This document shows, piece by piece, positions 32,354-41,462 of a DNA stretch of 55,446 nt. Numbering within the stretch: the first letter of the stretch is position 1; each line of letters begins with the position of its first letter. The DNA comes from Gammaproteobacteria bacterium (GTDB lineage: Bacteria > Pseudomonadota > Gammaproteobacteria > Thiotrichales > Thiotrichaceae): contig JAHJJD010000129.1 of the NCBI GenBank assembly GCA_018822845.1, forward strand, positions 1 to 55,446. Reading direction: 5' to 3'. The position numbers and the translations under genes are program-made. Below the pieces are notes generated by a model. That model did no database searches and had not been told where the DNA came from. It saw nothing but the letters and a program-made list of their open reading frames with translations.

Positions 32354-33094
32354 GAGTGTAGGACTACTGACATAACTAATTGTGTCTTTGTGCAGGTTGA
32401 TGTTGTAATTGTAGTCATAGCCGCCGATAAAGGTTTCGACCTTGACCCGATGGCCGACGAAACGGACTTGGGCAGCCTGCACATCCTGTTCGCTGTGACA
32501 GATCGCTACGCCATCACCACCGCCGGAGGGGGCCGCCAGCTTGATGACGAACGGCAGTTCCCATTCCTCACGCCAGCATTTACCCGCAAAGGTTGCAGCG
32601 TCATACACCTTGTAGGGAATACAGTGTGAGGAAATCTCCGCCATGCACCCCTTGTCATTGAGCTGCACAATCACCTCAGGATTTGCCAGATAATAGTGAT
32701 CGCTGGCAATCTGGTCGGGCGGATAAGGGTGCGGAACTACCAGTTTCGACTCGGGGTGGTTGCCGAGAAATTCCAGATAGGTATGCCCGCCTGCGTATTG
32801 CACCACCTCGCCCATTTGCCCACCGAAATGTTCGCGGAAAAAGCCATGCCACCAGTCGTTCAGGTCACGGGCAGGATCAACTACACCCTCCTTGACCAGC
32901 GTGGTGGCTTCGCCCCCGATCAGCAGGAAACGCGCTGTCTGACAGGTCAGGTACTGGGTGGAGCGGCAGTAGTAATAATGGCAGTTGCCGGGCTGGTCAT
33001 AGTCGGCGTAATAGGGGTAACGCGGCATGTGGATGCCATTGATGCCTGTGGCATAGGCGTCGCTGACGGTGCAGCCGGTATAACGTTCAAGCAT
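32336..33094 (-). pseudogene. Truncated ATP-grasp protein gene
   Basis: The frame encodes 252 residues. The first ~234 look native: an N-terminal domain (YYYCRSTQYLTCQTARFLL, GHTYLEFLGNHPESKLVVPH) and the start of an ATP-grasp domain (LPFVIKLAAPSGGGDGVAIC, VKVETFIGGYDYNYNINLH). After that the sequence changes to an unrelated AT-rich tail (KDTISYVSSPTLLSLRY), so the catalytic C-terminal half with the metal-binding Asp/Glu/Asn residues is missing. The break near 32395 coincides with the edge of the methyltransferase island. ATP-grasp enzymes join carboxylates to amines or thiols; this copy is probably inactive. Confidence 0.65.
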
Positions 33095-33267
33095 GGTGGC
33101 GCGTTACCTTGTAAGGATGGGGCATATCGTGGAAATGCGGGGAGCGGTAACACGTTAACAAAACATTGCTTCAATGATATGACAACAGCTGCCTGTCAAG
33201 GCTCTGGCGAAATCTATCATTCCATCAATAAATTTGATTATCCAAGATAAAATTTTTTATTGATTCC

Positions 33268-33281
33268 TTGACCTGCATCAA
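33268..33281 (+). promoter_or_regulatory. FNR/ANR-like box upstream of soeABC
   Basis: TTGACCTGCATCAA fits TTGAT-N4-ATCAA at nine of ten positions. Possible -10 elements follow (TACACT 33294, TATTTC 33301), placing the box near the -41 region of a start around 33313. This suggests redox-responsive control of sulfite oxidation. Confidence 0.45.
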
Positions 33282-33336
33282 GCACTATCGGACTACACTG
33301 TATTTCAGTAATTCCTTATTTAGTTACATACTGATT

Positions 33337-36237
33337 ATGACTACCCAGACAAACCAGGCAACCGAGATCAAAAGCACCACGTGCTATATGTGCGCGTGTC
33401 GTTGTGGCATCAACGTTCACCTCAAGAATGGCGAGGTGAAATACATTGAGGGCAACCCGGATCATCCGCTCAACAAGGGCGTGATCTGCGCGAAAGGCTC
33501 CTCCGGCATCATGAAGCAGTATTCCCCTGCGCGTCTGACCACGCCGCTGCGCCGCAAGGCCAATGCGACCCGTGGCGAAGGCCAGTTCGAGCCGATTAGC
33601 TGGGAAGAAGCTTTCGACACGCTGGAAACCCGCCTCAAGCACATCCGTGCAACCGACCCGAAAAAGTTCGGCCTGTTCACCGGACGTGACCAGATGCAGG
33701 CGTTGACCGGTTTGTTCGCCAAGCAGTTCGGCACACCCAACTACGCAGCACACGGCGGTTTCTGCTCGGTCAATATGGCAGCGGGCATGATTTACACCAT
33801 CGGTGGTTCCTTCTGGGAATTCGGTGGCCCTGACCTGCACCACGCCAAACTGTTTGTGATGATCGGCACGGCGGAAGACCACCATTCCAACCCACTGAAA
33901 ATCGAGCTGGGCGAGTTCAAGCGCAACGGCGGGCGCATGATTGCGATCAACCCGGTGCGTACTGGTTATGCTGCGGTAGCTGACGAGTGGATTCCGATCC
34001 GCCCCGGCACCGACGGCGCATTGTTGCTGGCGATTACCCGCGAAATCATTGAGCAGGGGCTGTACGACCGCGACTTCGTGGTGAATTACACCAACGGCCC
34101 GGAACTGGTCAATATGGACCCGAAAAGCAGCGAATACGGCATGTTCCTGCGCTTTGAAGTGCCGCTGGAAGAAGGCTGTTTTGACCCGCAAAACAAGCTG
34201 TGGTGGGATCGCGACCTCAACAAGCCGATTTCCACCCATACCCCCGGTGCTGACCCGTTCCTGATCGGCGAATTCAAACTGAAAGATGGCACACCCGTGA
34301 AGCCATCCTTCCAGTTGCTGCGCGAGCGGGTGGAAGCCTACACCCCGGAATGGGCGGAAGGCATTACCGGCATCCCCGCAGCCACCATCAAGCGTCTGGC
34401 GCACGAGATGGGCATTACCGCGCGTGACCAGAAAATCGAACTGCCGATTGCCTGGACTGACGTTTGGGGCAATGAGCACGAATCCGTCACCGGCAACCCG
34501 GTGGCATTCCATGCCATGCGTGGGCTGGCGGCGCATTCCAACGGTTTCCAGAGCATTCGCGCGCTCAGCATCCTGATGTCGCTGCTGGGCACTATTGACC
34601 GTCCGGGCGGCTTCCGCCACAAAGCACCGTATCCGCGCCCGATTCCGCCTTGCCCAAAAACGCCGACTTCCCCGGATGATGTGAAACCCAACACCCCGCT
34701 GGAAGGTATGCCGCTGGGCTGGCCTGCCGACCCGGATGACTTGTTCGTCGATGAAAAAGGCGAACCGGTGCGCATCGACAAGGGTTTCTCATGGGAATAC
34801 CCGCTCTCCGTGCATGGCCTGATGCACAACGTTATCACCAATGCGTGGCGCGGCGACCCGTACAAGCTCGACACCCTGCTGATCTTCATGGCGAACATGG
34901 CGTGGAACTCGTCCATGAACACCACCGAAGTGCGCAAGATGCTGGCGGACAAGGATGAAACGGGTGAGTACAAGATTCCGTTCCTGGTAGTATGCGATGC
35001 GTTCCATTCGGAAATGACCGCCTTTGCCGACCTGATCCTGCCGGATACCACTTATCTGGAACGTTACGATGTCATGTCGATGCTGGACCGCCCGATTTCC
35101 GAATACGACGGCCCGGTGGATTCGGTGCGGATTCCGATCCTGCCGCCGACTGGTGACTGCAAGCCGTTCCAGGAAGTGCTGATTGAGCTGGCTACGCGCA
35201 TGAAGTTCCCGGCATTCGTCGATGGCGAAGGCAAGCGCAAGTTCCGCGATTACCCGGATTTCATCATCAACTTTGAAACCGCCCCAGGTTCCGGCATCGG
35301 CTTCCTCAGTGGCTGGCGTGGCCAGAGCGGGGAAAAGACCATGCGCGGCGCACCCAACCCCAACCAGTGGGAACAGTACGCCAAGAACAACTGCATGCAT
35401 CACCATGTGATGCCCAAGTCTTACCAGTACATGCGCAACTGGAACATGGGCTACCTGCAATGGGCGAAGGCCAACGGTATGACCCGTCACGCCGAACCGA
35501 TCAATATCCACCTGTATTCCGAGGTGCTGCACAAATTCCGCCGCGCCGCCCAGGGTGTGTCGCACGGCAAGCAGCCACCTGAGCGCCTGCGTAAACGGGT
35601 GGAACGTTTCTTCGACGCGCTGCCGTTCTATTACGAGCCGCTCGAAAACGAGATGATCAACAAGAACGATTTCCCACTCAGCGCCCTCACCCAGCGCCCG
35701 ATGGCGATGTACCACTCGTGGGATTCGCAGAATGCGTGGTTGCGCCAGATTCATGCGCACAACTACCTGCACATGCACCCGAGCGTGGGCGAGAAATACG
35801 GCTTTGAAGATGGCGACTGGGTATGGGCGGAATCCGTGCATGGCCGGGTGCGTTGTCAGGCGCGTTACTCGCAATCCGTCGAGCCGAACACGGTGTGGAC
35901 GTGGAACGCCATCGGCAAGGCATCCGGTGCGTGGGGTCTGGAAAAGGACGCCAACGAATGCCAGCGCGGTTTCCTGCTCAACCACCTCATCGGCGAAGAG
36001 CTGCCCAACCAGCCGCAAGGCCAGCACTATTCCAACTCCGACCCGCTGACCGGTCAGGCGGCCTGGTTCGATGTGCGGGTGAAAGTCTACAAGGCGGACA
36101 AGAAGGAACAAGGCTCCACCTTCCCGCAATTCCCGACCCAGCCGCGTTACCCCGGCATGGCCAAGCCGGTGGGCAAATGGCAGACCTTCATCGGCGGTTC
36201 CGGCCTGTTCAAGAATCGGTTCAAAGGGGGCAAGTAA
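33337..36237 (+). CDS. soeA: Sulfite dehydrogenase (quinone) molybdopterin subunit SoeA
   Basis: The 966-residue protein is a complex iron-sulfur molybdoenzyme catalytic subunit. The N terminus has CYMCACRCGINVHL...VICAKG, the CxxCxxxC-x27-C motif for a [4Fe-4S] cluster, then molybdopterin-binding regions (LFTGRDQMQALTG, GGSFWEFGGPDLHHAKLF, LPDTTYLERYDV) and the C-terminal molydopterin dinucleotide-binding domain (LHMHPSVGEKYGFEDGDWV). There is no Tat signal, so it faces the cytoplasm, as known for SoeA, which oxidises sulfite to sulfate. I chose ATG 33337; the upstream 23 codons to 33268 contain the FNR-like box. Followed by soeB after one base. PsrA/PhsA-like alternatives normally carry a Tat signal. 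Confidence 0.88.
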   Translation: MTTQTNQATEIKSTTCYMCACRCGINVHLKNGEVKYIEGNPDHPLNKGVICAKGSSGIMKQYSPARLTTPLRRKANATRGEGQFEPISWEEAFDTLETRLKHIRATDPKKFGLFTGRDQMQALTGLFAKQFGTPNYAAHGGFCSVNMAAGMIYTIGGSFWEFGGPDLHHAKLFVMIGTAEDHHSNPLKIELGEFKRNGGRMIAINPVRTGYAAVADEWIPIRPGTDGALLLAITREIIEQGLYDRDFVVNYTNGPELVNMDPKSSEYGMFLRFEVPLEEGCFDPQNKLWWDRDLNKPISTHTPGADPFLIGEFKLKDGTPVKPSFQLLRERVEAYTPEWAEGITGIPAATIKRLAHEMGITARDQKIELPIAWTDVWGNEHESVTGNPVAFHAMRGLAAHSNGFQSIRALSILMSLLGTIDRPGGFRHKAPYPRPIPPCPKTPTSPDDVKPNTPLEGMPLGWPADPDDLFVDEKGEPVRIDKGFSWEYPLSVHGLMHNVITNAWRGDPYKLDTLLIFMANMAWNSSMNTTEVRKMLADKDETGEYKIPFLVVCDAFHSEMTAFADLILPDTTYLERYDVMSMLDRPISEYDGPVDSVRIPILPPTGDCKPFQEVLIELATRMKFPAFVDGEGKRKFRDYPDFIINFETAPGSGIGFLSGWRGQSGEKTMRGAPNPNQWEQYAKNNCMHHHVMPKSYQYMRNWNMGYLQWAKANGMTRHAEPINIHLYSEVLHKFRRAAQGVSHGKQPPERLRKRVERFFDALPFYYEPLENEMINKNDFPLSALTQRPMAMYHSWDSQNAWLRQIHAHNYLHMHPSVGEKYGFEDGDWVWAESVHGRVRCQARYSQSVEPNTVWTWNAIGKASGAWGLEKDANECQRGFLLNHLIGEELPNQPQGQHYSNSDPLTGQAAWFDVRVKVYKADKKEQGSTFPQFPTQPRYPGMAKPVGKWQTFIGGSGLFKNRFKGGK

Positions 36238-36238
36238 T

Positions 36239-36970
36239 ATGACCCAGTTAGCGTTAGTCATTGACCTGAACGTCTGCGTGGGCTGTAGTGCCTGCGTCAC
36301 TTCCTGCAAGGAATGGAACACCTCCGGCGAAAGCGGCGGCGGGATGTCAGACAAGAACCCGTATGGCAAAGACCCGACGGGCACGTTCTTCAACCGCGTG
36401 CAAACCTTTGAAGTAGGCGAATACCCGAAAGTGGAAACCGTGCACTTCCCGAAAAGTTGCCTGCACTGCGAAGACCCGCCGTGCGTACCAGTATGCCCGA
36501 CGGGTGCGAGTTACAAGCGCAAGGAAGACGGCATTGTGCTGGTCGATTACGACAAGTGCATCGGCTGCAAGTACTGTTCGTGGGCTTGCCCTTACGGCGC
36601 ACGCGAAATCGACGAAAAGCAGAAGGTGATGAAGAAATGCACCCTGTGCGTCGACCGCATTTACGACATGAGCCTGCCGGAAGAGCGCCGCAAGCCGTCC
36701 TGCGTCCTCGCTTGCCCCACCAGCGCCCGCCTGTTTGGCGATGTGCATGACCCGGATTCGGAAGTATCCACGGCGATTGCGGAACGCGGAGGCTACCAGT
36801 TGATGCCGGAATGGGGCACGCGCCCGTCCAACCATTACCTGCCACGGCGCAAGACCAAGGCGCATGTAACGGAAGAAGCCCTGCATCGCATTGATAACCC
36901 GTTGAAGAAAGAAGAGCAGCGCACGCCGGTCAGCTCCGACCTGCCAACGCTGGACGACTTCCTGTTCTAA
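36239..36970 (+). CDS. soeB: Sulfite dehydrogenase iron-sulfur subunit SoeB
   Basis: The 243-residue ferredoxin-like subunit relays electrons from SoeA to the membrane subunit. Four [4Fe-4S] cysteine clusters are visible: CVGCSACVTSCKEWN, CLHCEDPPCVPVCPTGA, CIGCKYCSWACPYGA and CTLCVDR with CVLACPTSARLFGD. It has no signal peptide, matching cytoplasmic SoeA. The gene starts one base after the soeA stop and lies 14 bases before soeC, so the three form an operon. Confidence 0.92.
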   Translation: MTQLALVIDLNVCVGCSACVTSCKEWNTSGESGGGMSDKNPYGKDPTGTFFNRVQTFEVGEYPKVETVHFPKSCLHCEDPPCVPVCPTGASYKRKEDGIVLVDYDKCIGCKYCSWACPYGAREIDEKQKVMKKCTLCVDRIYDMSLPEERRKPSCVLACPTSARLFGDVHDPDSEVSTAIAERGGYQLMPEWGTRPSNHYLPRRKTKAHVTEEALHRIDNPLKKEEQRTPVSSDLPTLDDFLF

Positions 36971-36984
36971 GGAGATTAGGTTTT

Positions 36985-37959
36985 ATGCATCCTGCATTTT
37001 CGGTTATTTTTCTGACGACGCTGATCGGTGCGGGTCAGGGTCTGTTTCTGGCGCTGTATACCGGTCAGGTTTACAACACTTTCGGGGTGGTTGGCGATGC
37101 TGCACCTAGCAGCCTGTATATTGCCGGTACTTTTCTGGTGCTGGTCCTGATGGGGCTGGGGCTGTTTGCGTCCTTCTTCCATCTGGGGCGGCCTGAACGG
37201 GCGTGGCGGGCAGCTACCAAGTGGAAAACCTCCTGGCTGGCGCGCGAAGTCATTGTGTTGCCTGCGTTCAGTGGTATGGCGTTCATCTGGGGGGCACTGC
37301 ACTATTTCAATATTGACCCGGTGCTGGTTACGACCGGCACGGTGGACATCAGCTTGAGCCTGGTCGTGGGGCTGCTGGCAGGTTTGCTGGCACTGTTGCT
37401 GTATCTGTGCACCGGGATGATTTACGCCGCGATCAAGTTCATCCAGGAATGGGCTTCGCCGCTGACGGTGATTAATTACACCCTGCTGGGACTGGCTTCC
37501 GGCTTTTCGCTGGCGGCGGCGCTGGCGGCGTGGTTTGGCAGCAGCCTGACCAATGCGTATGCGGGCTGGACACTGGTGTTCACGCTGGTGGGTTTCGGTA
37601 CGCGCATGTTTTCGCTGTACCGCAATGGCCGCATCAAGCGCAAGAGTACCGCCTGCACCGCAATTGGGGTGCGTCACCCGAAGATTCGCCAGATTTCACA
37701 GGGGGCGATGGGTGGCTCGTTCAATACCCGCGAGTTCTTCCACCACAAGAGTCCGCAGTTTGTGCAGACCGTCAAGGTGTTTTTCCTGATTACGGTTTTC
37801 ATTGTGCCGATAACGCTGGTGGTGATTGGCTGGTCGAACCACCTGTTTACCCTGCTGGCAGCGGCTGCACTGGTGCAGTATGTTGGCTTGCTGGCGGAAC
37901 GCTGGTTCTTCTTTGCACAGGCCAACCATCCGCAGAATCTGTACTATCAGGCGACTTGA
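36985..37959 (+). CDS. soeC: Sulfite dehydrogenase membrane anchor SoeC (DmsC/NrfD type)
   Basis: The 324-residue integral membrane protein has about eight hydrophobic helices and matches the DmsC anchor family (FSVIFLTTLIGAGQGLFLAL near the start, FFHLGRPERAWRAATKWKTSW after the second helix, RWFFFAQANHPQNLYYQ at the end). It takes electrons from SoeB into the quinone pool. GGAG precedes the ATG. The operon closes at the terminator at 37986-38008. Confidence 0.9.
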   Translation: MHPAFSVIFLTTLIGAGQGLFLALYTGQVYNTFGVVGDAAPSSLYIAGTFLVLVLMGLGLFASFFHLGRPERAWRAATKWKTSWLAREVIVLPAFSGMAFIWGALHYFNIDPVLVTTGTVDISLSLVVGLLAGLLALLLYLCTGMIYAAIKFIQEWASPLTVINYTLLGLASGFSLAAALAAWFGSSLTNAYAGWTLVFTLVGFGTRMFSLYRNGRIKRKSTACTAIGVRHPKIRQISQGAMGGSFNTREFFHHKSPQFVQTVKVFFLITVFIVPITLVVIGWSNHLFTLLAAAALVQYVGLLAERWFFFAQANHPQNLYYQAT

Positions 37960-37985
37960 TCGCATTCTGATAGTACAGATGAAAA

Positions 37986-38008
37986 CGCCCGCAAATGCGG
38001 GCGCTTTT
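37986..38008 (+). terminator. Rho-independent terminator of soeABC
   Basis: CGCCCGC (37986-37992) pairs with GCGGGCG (37997-38003) across AAAT, followed by CTTTT. Confidence 0.8.
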
Positions 38009-38057
38009 GTTAGTATGCAGGCACTTCTTTCCAGCAACACAACAGACAAGGTTTACC

Positions 38058-38594
38058 GTGGCAATCAAACCAACCATCTACAAAGCCAGAATTGCATTAT
38101 CGGATATGGAACGGGGTTACTATGACGCCCTGAACCTGACCATTGCCCAGCATCCCTCCGAAACCCTTGAGCGCATGATGGTGCGGATTCTGGCCTACTG
38201 CCTCAATGCTCAGGAAGGGATTGAGCTGACCAAAGGGCTGGAAGATGTTGAAGAACCGGCAGTCTGGGTACGCACTATGGATGAGCAGATAGCGCTGTGG
38301 ATTGATCTGGGTGAACCCACCCCGGAACGGGTAAAAAAGGCTACCCATCGGGCGAAAAAAGTGTGTGTCTACAGCTTTAACAGCAAGTCGGATGTCTGGT
38401 GGTCACAAAATGCGAACAAGTTCAGCCAACTGGATGCCTCGTTTTACCGCATCCCGTGGGAGGAGGCGGAAGCACTGGCCGCGCTGGTAAATCGCACCAT
38501 GGATTTGTCGGTTACGATTACCGGCGATTCCGCCTATGTCGCAGGTGATAATGGTGAGGTGGAGGTGCAGTGGGAAGTGTTGCAGGCGCGGTAG
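38058..38594 (+). CDS. yaeQ: YaeQ family protein
   Basis: The 178-residue cytoplasmic protein matches YaeQ along its whole length: KPTIYKARIALSDMERGYYD, LTIAQHPSETLERMMVRILA, GLEDVEEPAVWVR and a C-terminal LSVTITGDSAYVA. YaeQ has a PD-(D/E)xK nuclease-like fold; its role in E. coli (once linked with RfaH suppression) is unsettled. It starts at GTG 38058 after AAGG (38048-38051). It ends eight bases before the convergent methyltransferase gene. Confidence 0.93.
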   Translation: MAIKPTIYKARIALSDMERGYYDALNLTIAQHPSETLERMMVRILAYCLNAQEGIELTKGLEDVEEPAVWVRTMDEQIALWIDLGEPTPERVKKATHRAKKVCVYSFNSKSDVWWSQNANKFSQLDASFYRIPWEEAEALAALVNRTMDLSVTITGDSAYVAGDNGEVEVQWEVLQAR

Positions 38595-38602
38595 TCTGCT
38601 GC

Positions 38603-39871
38603 TCAAGCAAATTTCAGTTCCTGCTGTACTGGCATCCCTGCTGGCATTACTTCAGGCTCCCCGCAAAGCCGGTTCAAAAAATCCACCACTGACAAACCTA
38701 GCTCATACGCCATGTTCGCAGGAACGGCATTTCCAATCTGTTTATATTGCGAAGTTAATGCCCCCTTGAATTGCCAATCATCCGGGAAAGTCTGGATGCG
38801 GGCATATTCACGCACAGTGAATGGGCGGGTTTCTTCGGGGTGGCAGCGTTCAGTCTGTTTCTGGGCAGGTGCGCACGTTAATGTGAGGCAGGGCTCATCC
38901 CAATGCATCCGTCGAGCCATGCCGGTTTTGCCGCCACCGAGATAAAAGCTTTGCATCATGTAGGTCTTTTGCACATCTTCCGGCAAATCACGCCAGTAAC
39001 CTCCGGGGGGGACTTGCGCCATCACGGCTGCCTTTTTTGCGGGGTAACCTTGCCCAGCCGAAACAGGCGCATCGCAGGGAAATAGTTCGCCTGCTTTCAA
39101 CGCATCTTTGAGTGTGTATATCTTTTGGTAGGGGCGGGGCCAGTGGAATTTTACCAAGCCAGCAAGGTCGTTGCGGATGCCGACCAGCAACAAACGTTCG
39201 CGCTTCTGTGGTACGCGGTAAAAGATGGCTTTCATCAGGTGCGGTTCAAGCAGCGCATAGCCGAGTTCGTCAATGACGGAACGGATGTTTTCCAGCGTCC
39301 TGCCATTGTCGTGGTTGAGAAGGCCACGCACGTTTTCCGCCATGAACAGTTTGGGGTTGGTTTCCTTGACGGCACGGGCAAACTCGAAGAACAGTGTGCC
39401 ACGGGCATCTTCAAAGCCCATTTTTTTGCCTGCATAGCTGAATGCCTGGCAGGGAAAACCACCTGTCAATACATCAATCTGGTTGTGGTAGGGGGTGAAA
39501 TCCAGTTTGCCAATATCACCACATTGCACATTCCAGTGGGGGCGGTTGGCCTTGAGGGTGTCGCAGGCAGACTTGTCGATTTCGTTGAGCAGCACAGTAT
39601 TCAGCCCTGCCTTTTCCAGCCCAATTGCCAAGCCACCTGCACCCGCGAACAGTTCAATGGTTTTGTAGGTATGGTCTGGGGTAATTTCCGGGCGTTTGGA
39701 ATCATCAAAGATGAAGCGCAATTCCTCAAACTGCCGCAGTTGATCCTTGTTATAGAAGCGGTAGTTATTCATGGGGTTGCGTGTGGAAAGCAGCTTTCCG
39801 CTGTTATCCCAGCGGCGCAGCGTTTCTTTCGAGACACCCAACATATCGGCAACTTGTGCTACAGAATACAT
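38603..39871 (-). CDS. DNA cytosine-5 methyltransferase with N-terminal MerR-type HTH
   Basis: The 422-residue product begins with a MerR-like winged helix (MYSVAQVADMLGVSKETLRR, about 1-70) and continues as a C5 methyltransferase: motif I TIELFAGAGGLAIGLEKAG, motif IV GGFPCQAFS with the catalytic Cys, motif VI AENVRG, motif VIII, and motif X near the end (QIGNAVPANMAYELG). The MerR part may let the enzyme repress its own or the nuclease gene, as N-terminal HTHs do in M.SsoII and M.EcoRII (family knowledge). The partner nuclease at 40443 suggests a GGNCC-type target; this is inferred, not shown by the sequence. Confidence 0.92.
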   Translation of the reverse strand: MYSVAQVADMLGVSKETLRRWDNSGKLLSTRNPMNNYRFYNKDQLRQFEELRFIFDDSKRPEITPDHTYKTIELFAGAGGLAIGLEKAGLNTVLLNEIDKSACDTLKANRPHWNVQCGDIGKLDFTPYHNQIDVLTGGFPCQAFSYAGKKMGFEDARGTLFFEFARAVKETNPKLFMAENVRGLLNHDNGRTLENIRSVIDELGYALLEPHLMKAIFYRVPQKRERLLLVGIRNDLAGLVKFHWPRPYQKIYTLKDALKAGELFPCDAPVSAGQGYPAKKAAVMAQVPPGGYWRDLPEDVQKTYMMQSFYLGGGKTGMARRMHWDEPCLTLTCAPAQKQTERCHPEETRPFTVREYARIQTFPDDWQFKGALTSQYKQIGNAVPANMAYELGLSVVDFLNRLCGEPEVMPAGMPVQQELKFA

Positions 39872-39977
39872 ATCTAACCTTAAACAACCTTACACATGGT
39901 TATTATAGATGAAGACAAGGAAATTTGACTATAAAACAGGTAAGAAGTGTTGATTTAGGCTGATTAGTGGAAACATC

Positions 39978-40442
39978 ATGATTGACCGCATCGACCAAGC
40001 TACCCGCTCACGCACAATGGCTGCAATCCGAAGCCGTGATACAAAACCGGAAAAATGGGTGCGCTCCGAGTTACACAAACAAGGTTTCCGCTTCCGACTG
40101 CACAACAAAAAACTACCCGGCTCCCCTGACCTCGTGTTGCGCAAGTACAATGCTGTCATATTCGTCAATGGCTGCTTCTGGCATCAACACCAAAACTGTA
40201 AAGTGGCACATATTCCCGAAACACGGCGGGAATTTTGGGAAAGGAAATTTGCCCGGAATGTGGCACGTGACCAAAAAGTGCTTTACCAACTCAAGGTGAT
40301 GGGCTGGCGGGCAGCGGTGGTTTGGGAGTGTGGCCTGAAAAAGGGAATGCGTGAAGGTAGCCTTCATCGCTTGGTTACATGGCTACACAGTGACAATGAA
40401 TATCTTGAAATGCCCGTCTATGCTGAATTCAGCGAACAGTGA
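39978..40442 (+). CDS. vsr: Very short patch repair endonuclease
   Basis: The 154-residue Vsr nicks next to T:G mismatches that arise by deamination of 5-methylcytosine. DQATRSRTMAAIRSRDTKPE, LPGSPDLVLRKYNAVIFVNG (catalytic Asp) and CFWHQHQNC...P.T..EFW are classic. It lies 106 bases from the methyltransferase start on the opposite strand and is tail-to-tail, without gap, with the endonuclease gene. Its presence supports an active cytosine methylation system. Confidence 0.96.
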   Translation: MIDRIDQATRSRTMAAIRSRDTKPEKWVRSELHKQGFRFRLHNKKLPGSPDLVLRKYNAVIFVNGCFWHQHQNCKVAHIPETRREFWERKFARNVARDQKVLYQLKVMGWRAAVVWECGLKKGMREGSLHRLVTWLHSDNEYLEMPVYAEFSEQ

Positions 40443-41144
40443 TCAGCCAAATGCCTTGTGGAAAAAATGCTTGGCAAACTCACGGTCAGCGAATCGGTAC
40501 TCTGAACAACCTTCAATCACATCCGGCAAAGACGCAAATAACTGTGCCAATGCATCAGGCACGCCTGTTGCCAAAGCATAGAAGCTGTAACCGTCAATCT
40601 GGCGAACCAGTTGGTTGGCTGGGCGTGATTTTCCTTTGGTATTATCTGGCGGGATGAACTCTTTGTCGTAACGGGCACGAGATTTTGGGAGAATTTCAAC
40701 ATAATAGGCAGTAAACCCCTTATATTGATGCCCTTTCGTCATCACGCACGTCTCAAGTTGATCATAAACCTTCACCTTGTCAGACCCTTTGACCGTATTA
40801 TATTTATTCTTGATTTCAGCAATGATCTTACGGTTCATTGATACAATATCCACTACGCTTCCAGTTTCAAGGTCATTCCAACCATTCAGTGAGCCAAGAA
40901 TTTTCTGGTGGAAAGCGCCAACTTGATTCTGAAGCGTTTTCTGCGCTTGCCGCCTTTTTTCACCAATAGTCCAAGTTTCTTGGTCAACTTGAAAACCAGA
41001 CATCTCAAACAACAGGGCGAAGGGGTCAATGACATTCCTGCTGAAGTTTTTGGTCGCTTTTTTCTGAGCATCATCTGCTGTTACCAATAGGTGTTTGACT
41101 GCCTGAAGAAGAGCCTCGTCTGAAATGAAACTGAGCATGGGCAT
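40443..41144 (-). CDS. Type II restriction endonuclease, Eco47II-like
   Basis: The 233-residue product resembles the Eco47II/Sau96I family (recognition GGNCC): the start LSFISDEALLQAVKHLL, NVIDPFALLFEMSG, and a PD-(D/E)xK-type core VVDIVSMNRKIIAEIKNKYN with Asp, Glu and Lys in the right order. An RPANQLVRQIDGYSFYAL segment follows. Specificity is taken from family resemblance and the neighbouring C5 methyltransferase. It is transcribed toward vsr. The 318-base region 41145-41462 upstream holds no gene I can support. Confidence 0.8.
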   Translation of the reverse strand: MPMLSFISDEALLQAVKHLLVTADDAQKKATKNFSRNVIDPFALLFEMSGFQVDQETWTIGEKRRQAQKTLQNQVGAFHQKILGSLNGWNDLETGSVVDIVSMNRKIIAEIKNKYNTVKGSDKVKVYDQLETCVMTKGHQYKGFTAYYVEILPKSRARYDKEFIPPDNTKGKSRPANQLVRQIDGYSFYALATGVPDALAQLFASLPDVIEGCSEYRFADREFAKHFFHKAFG

Positions 41145-41462
41145 GGGGGAACCTTAAAAAGAGCCTAAAAACTTCTGAGTGAATGGTGTCTAAAATACAG
41201 GATTAGCTTGAGGAAGGCACGCCCACCAATAGGAAAACCTCCTGCCTTGAGTGACAATCGGGAAGGAAGCCGATAAACGCTAGATGGTGGTGGCAAACCT
41301 ACGTCCCAACATTTCTATACAAATCCATTGTTAGAAAATTTAATTGTATGGTTCTGAAATATTCCAGTCCATCACTCAACTCCCTGAAATCAGTAAGCCA
41401 ACCTGCATGTCACCTCAAAGCACAGTAAGCTTTCCAAATACCACCCCATCAGGAGTACCCCC

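Noticed and set aside
34789-36393. 534-residue minus-strand frame opposite soeA
   Set aside because: Antisense shadow of soeA and soeB.
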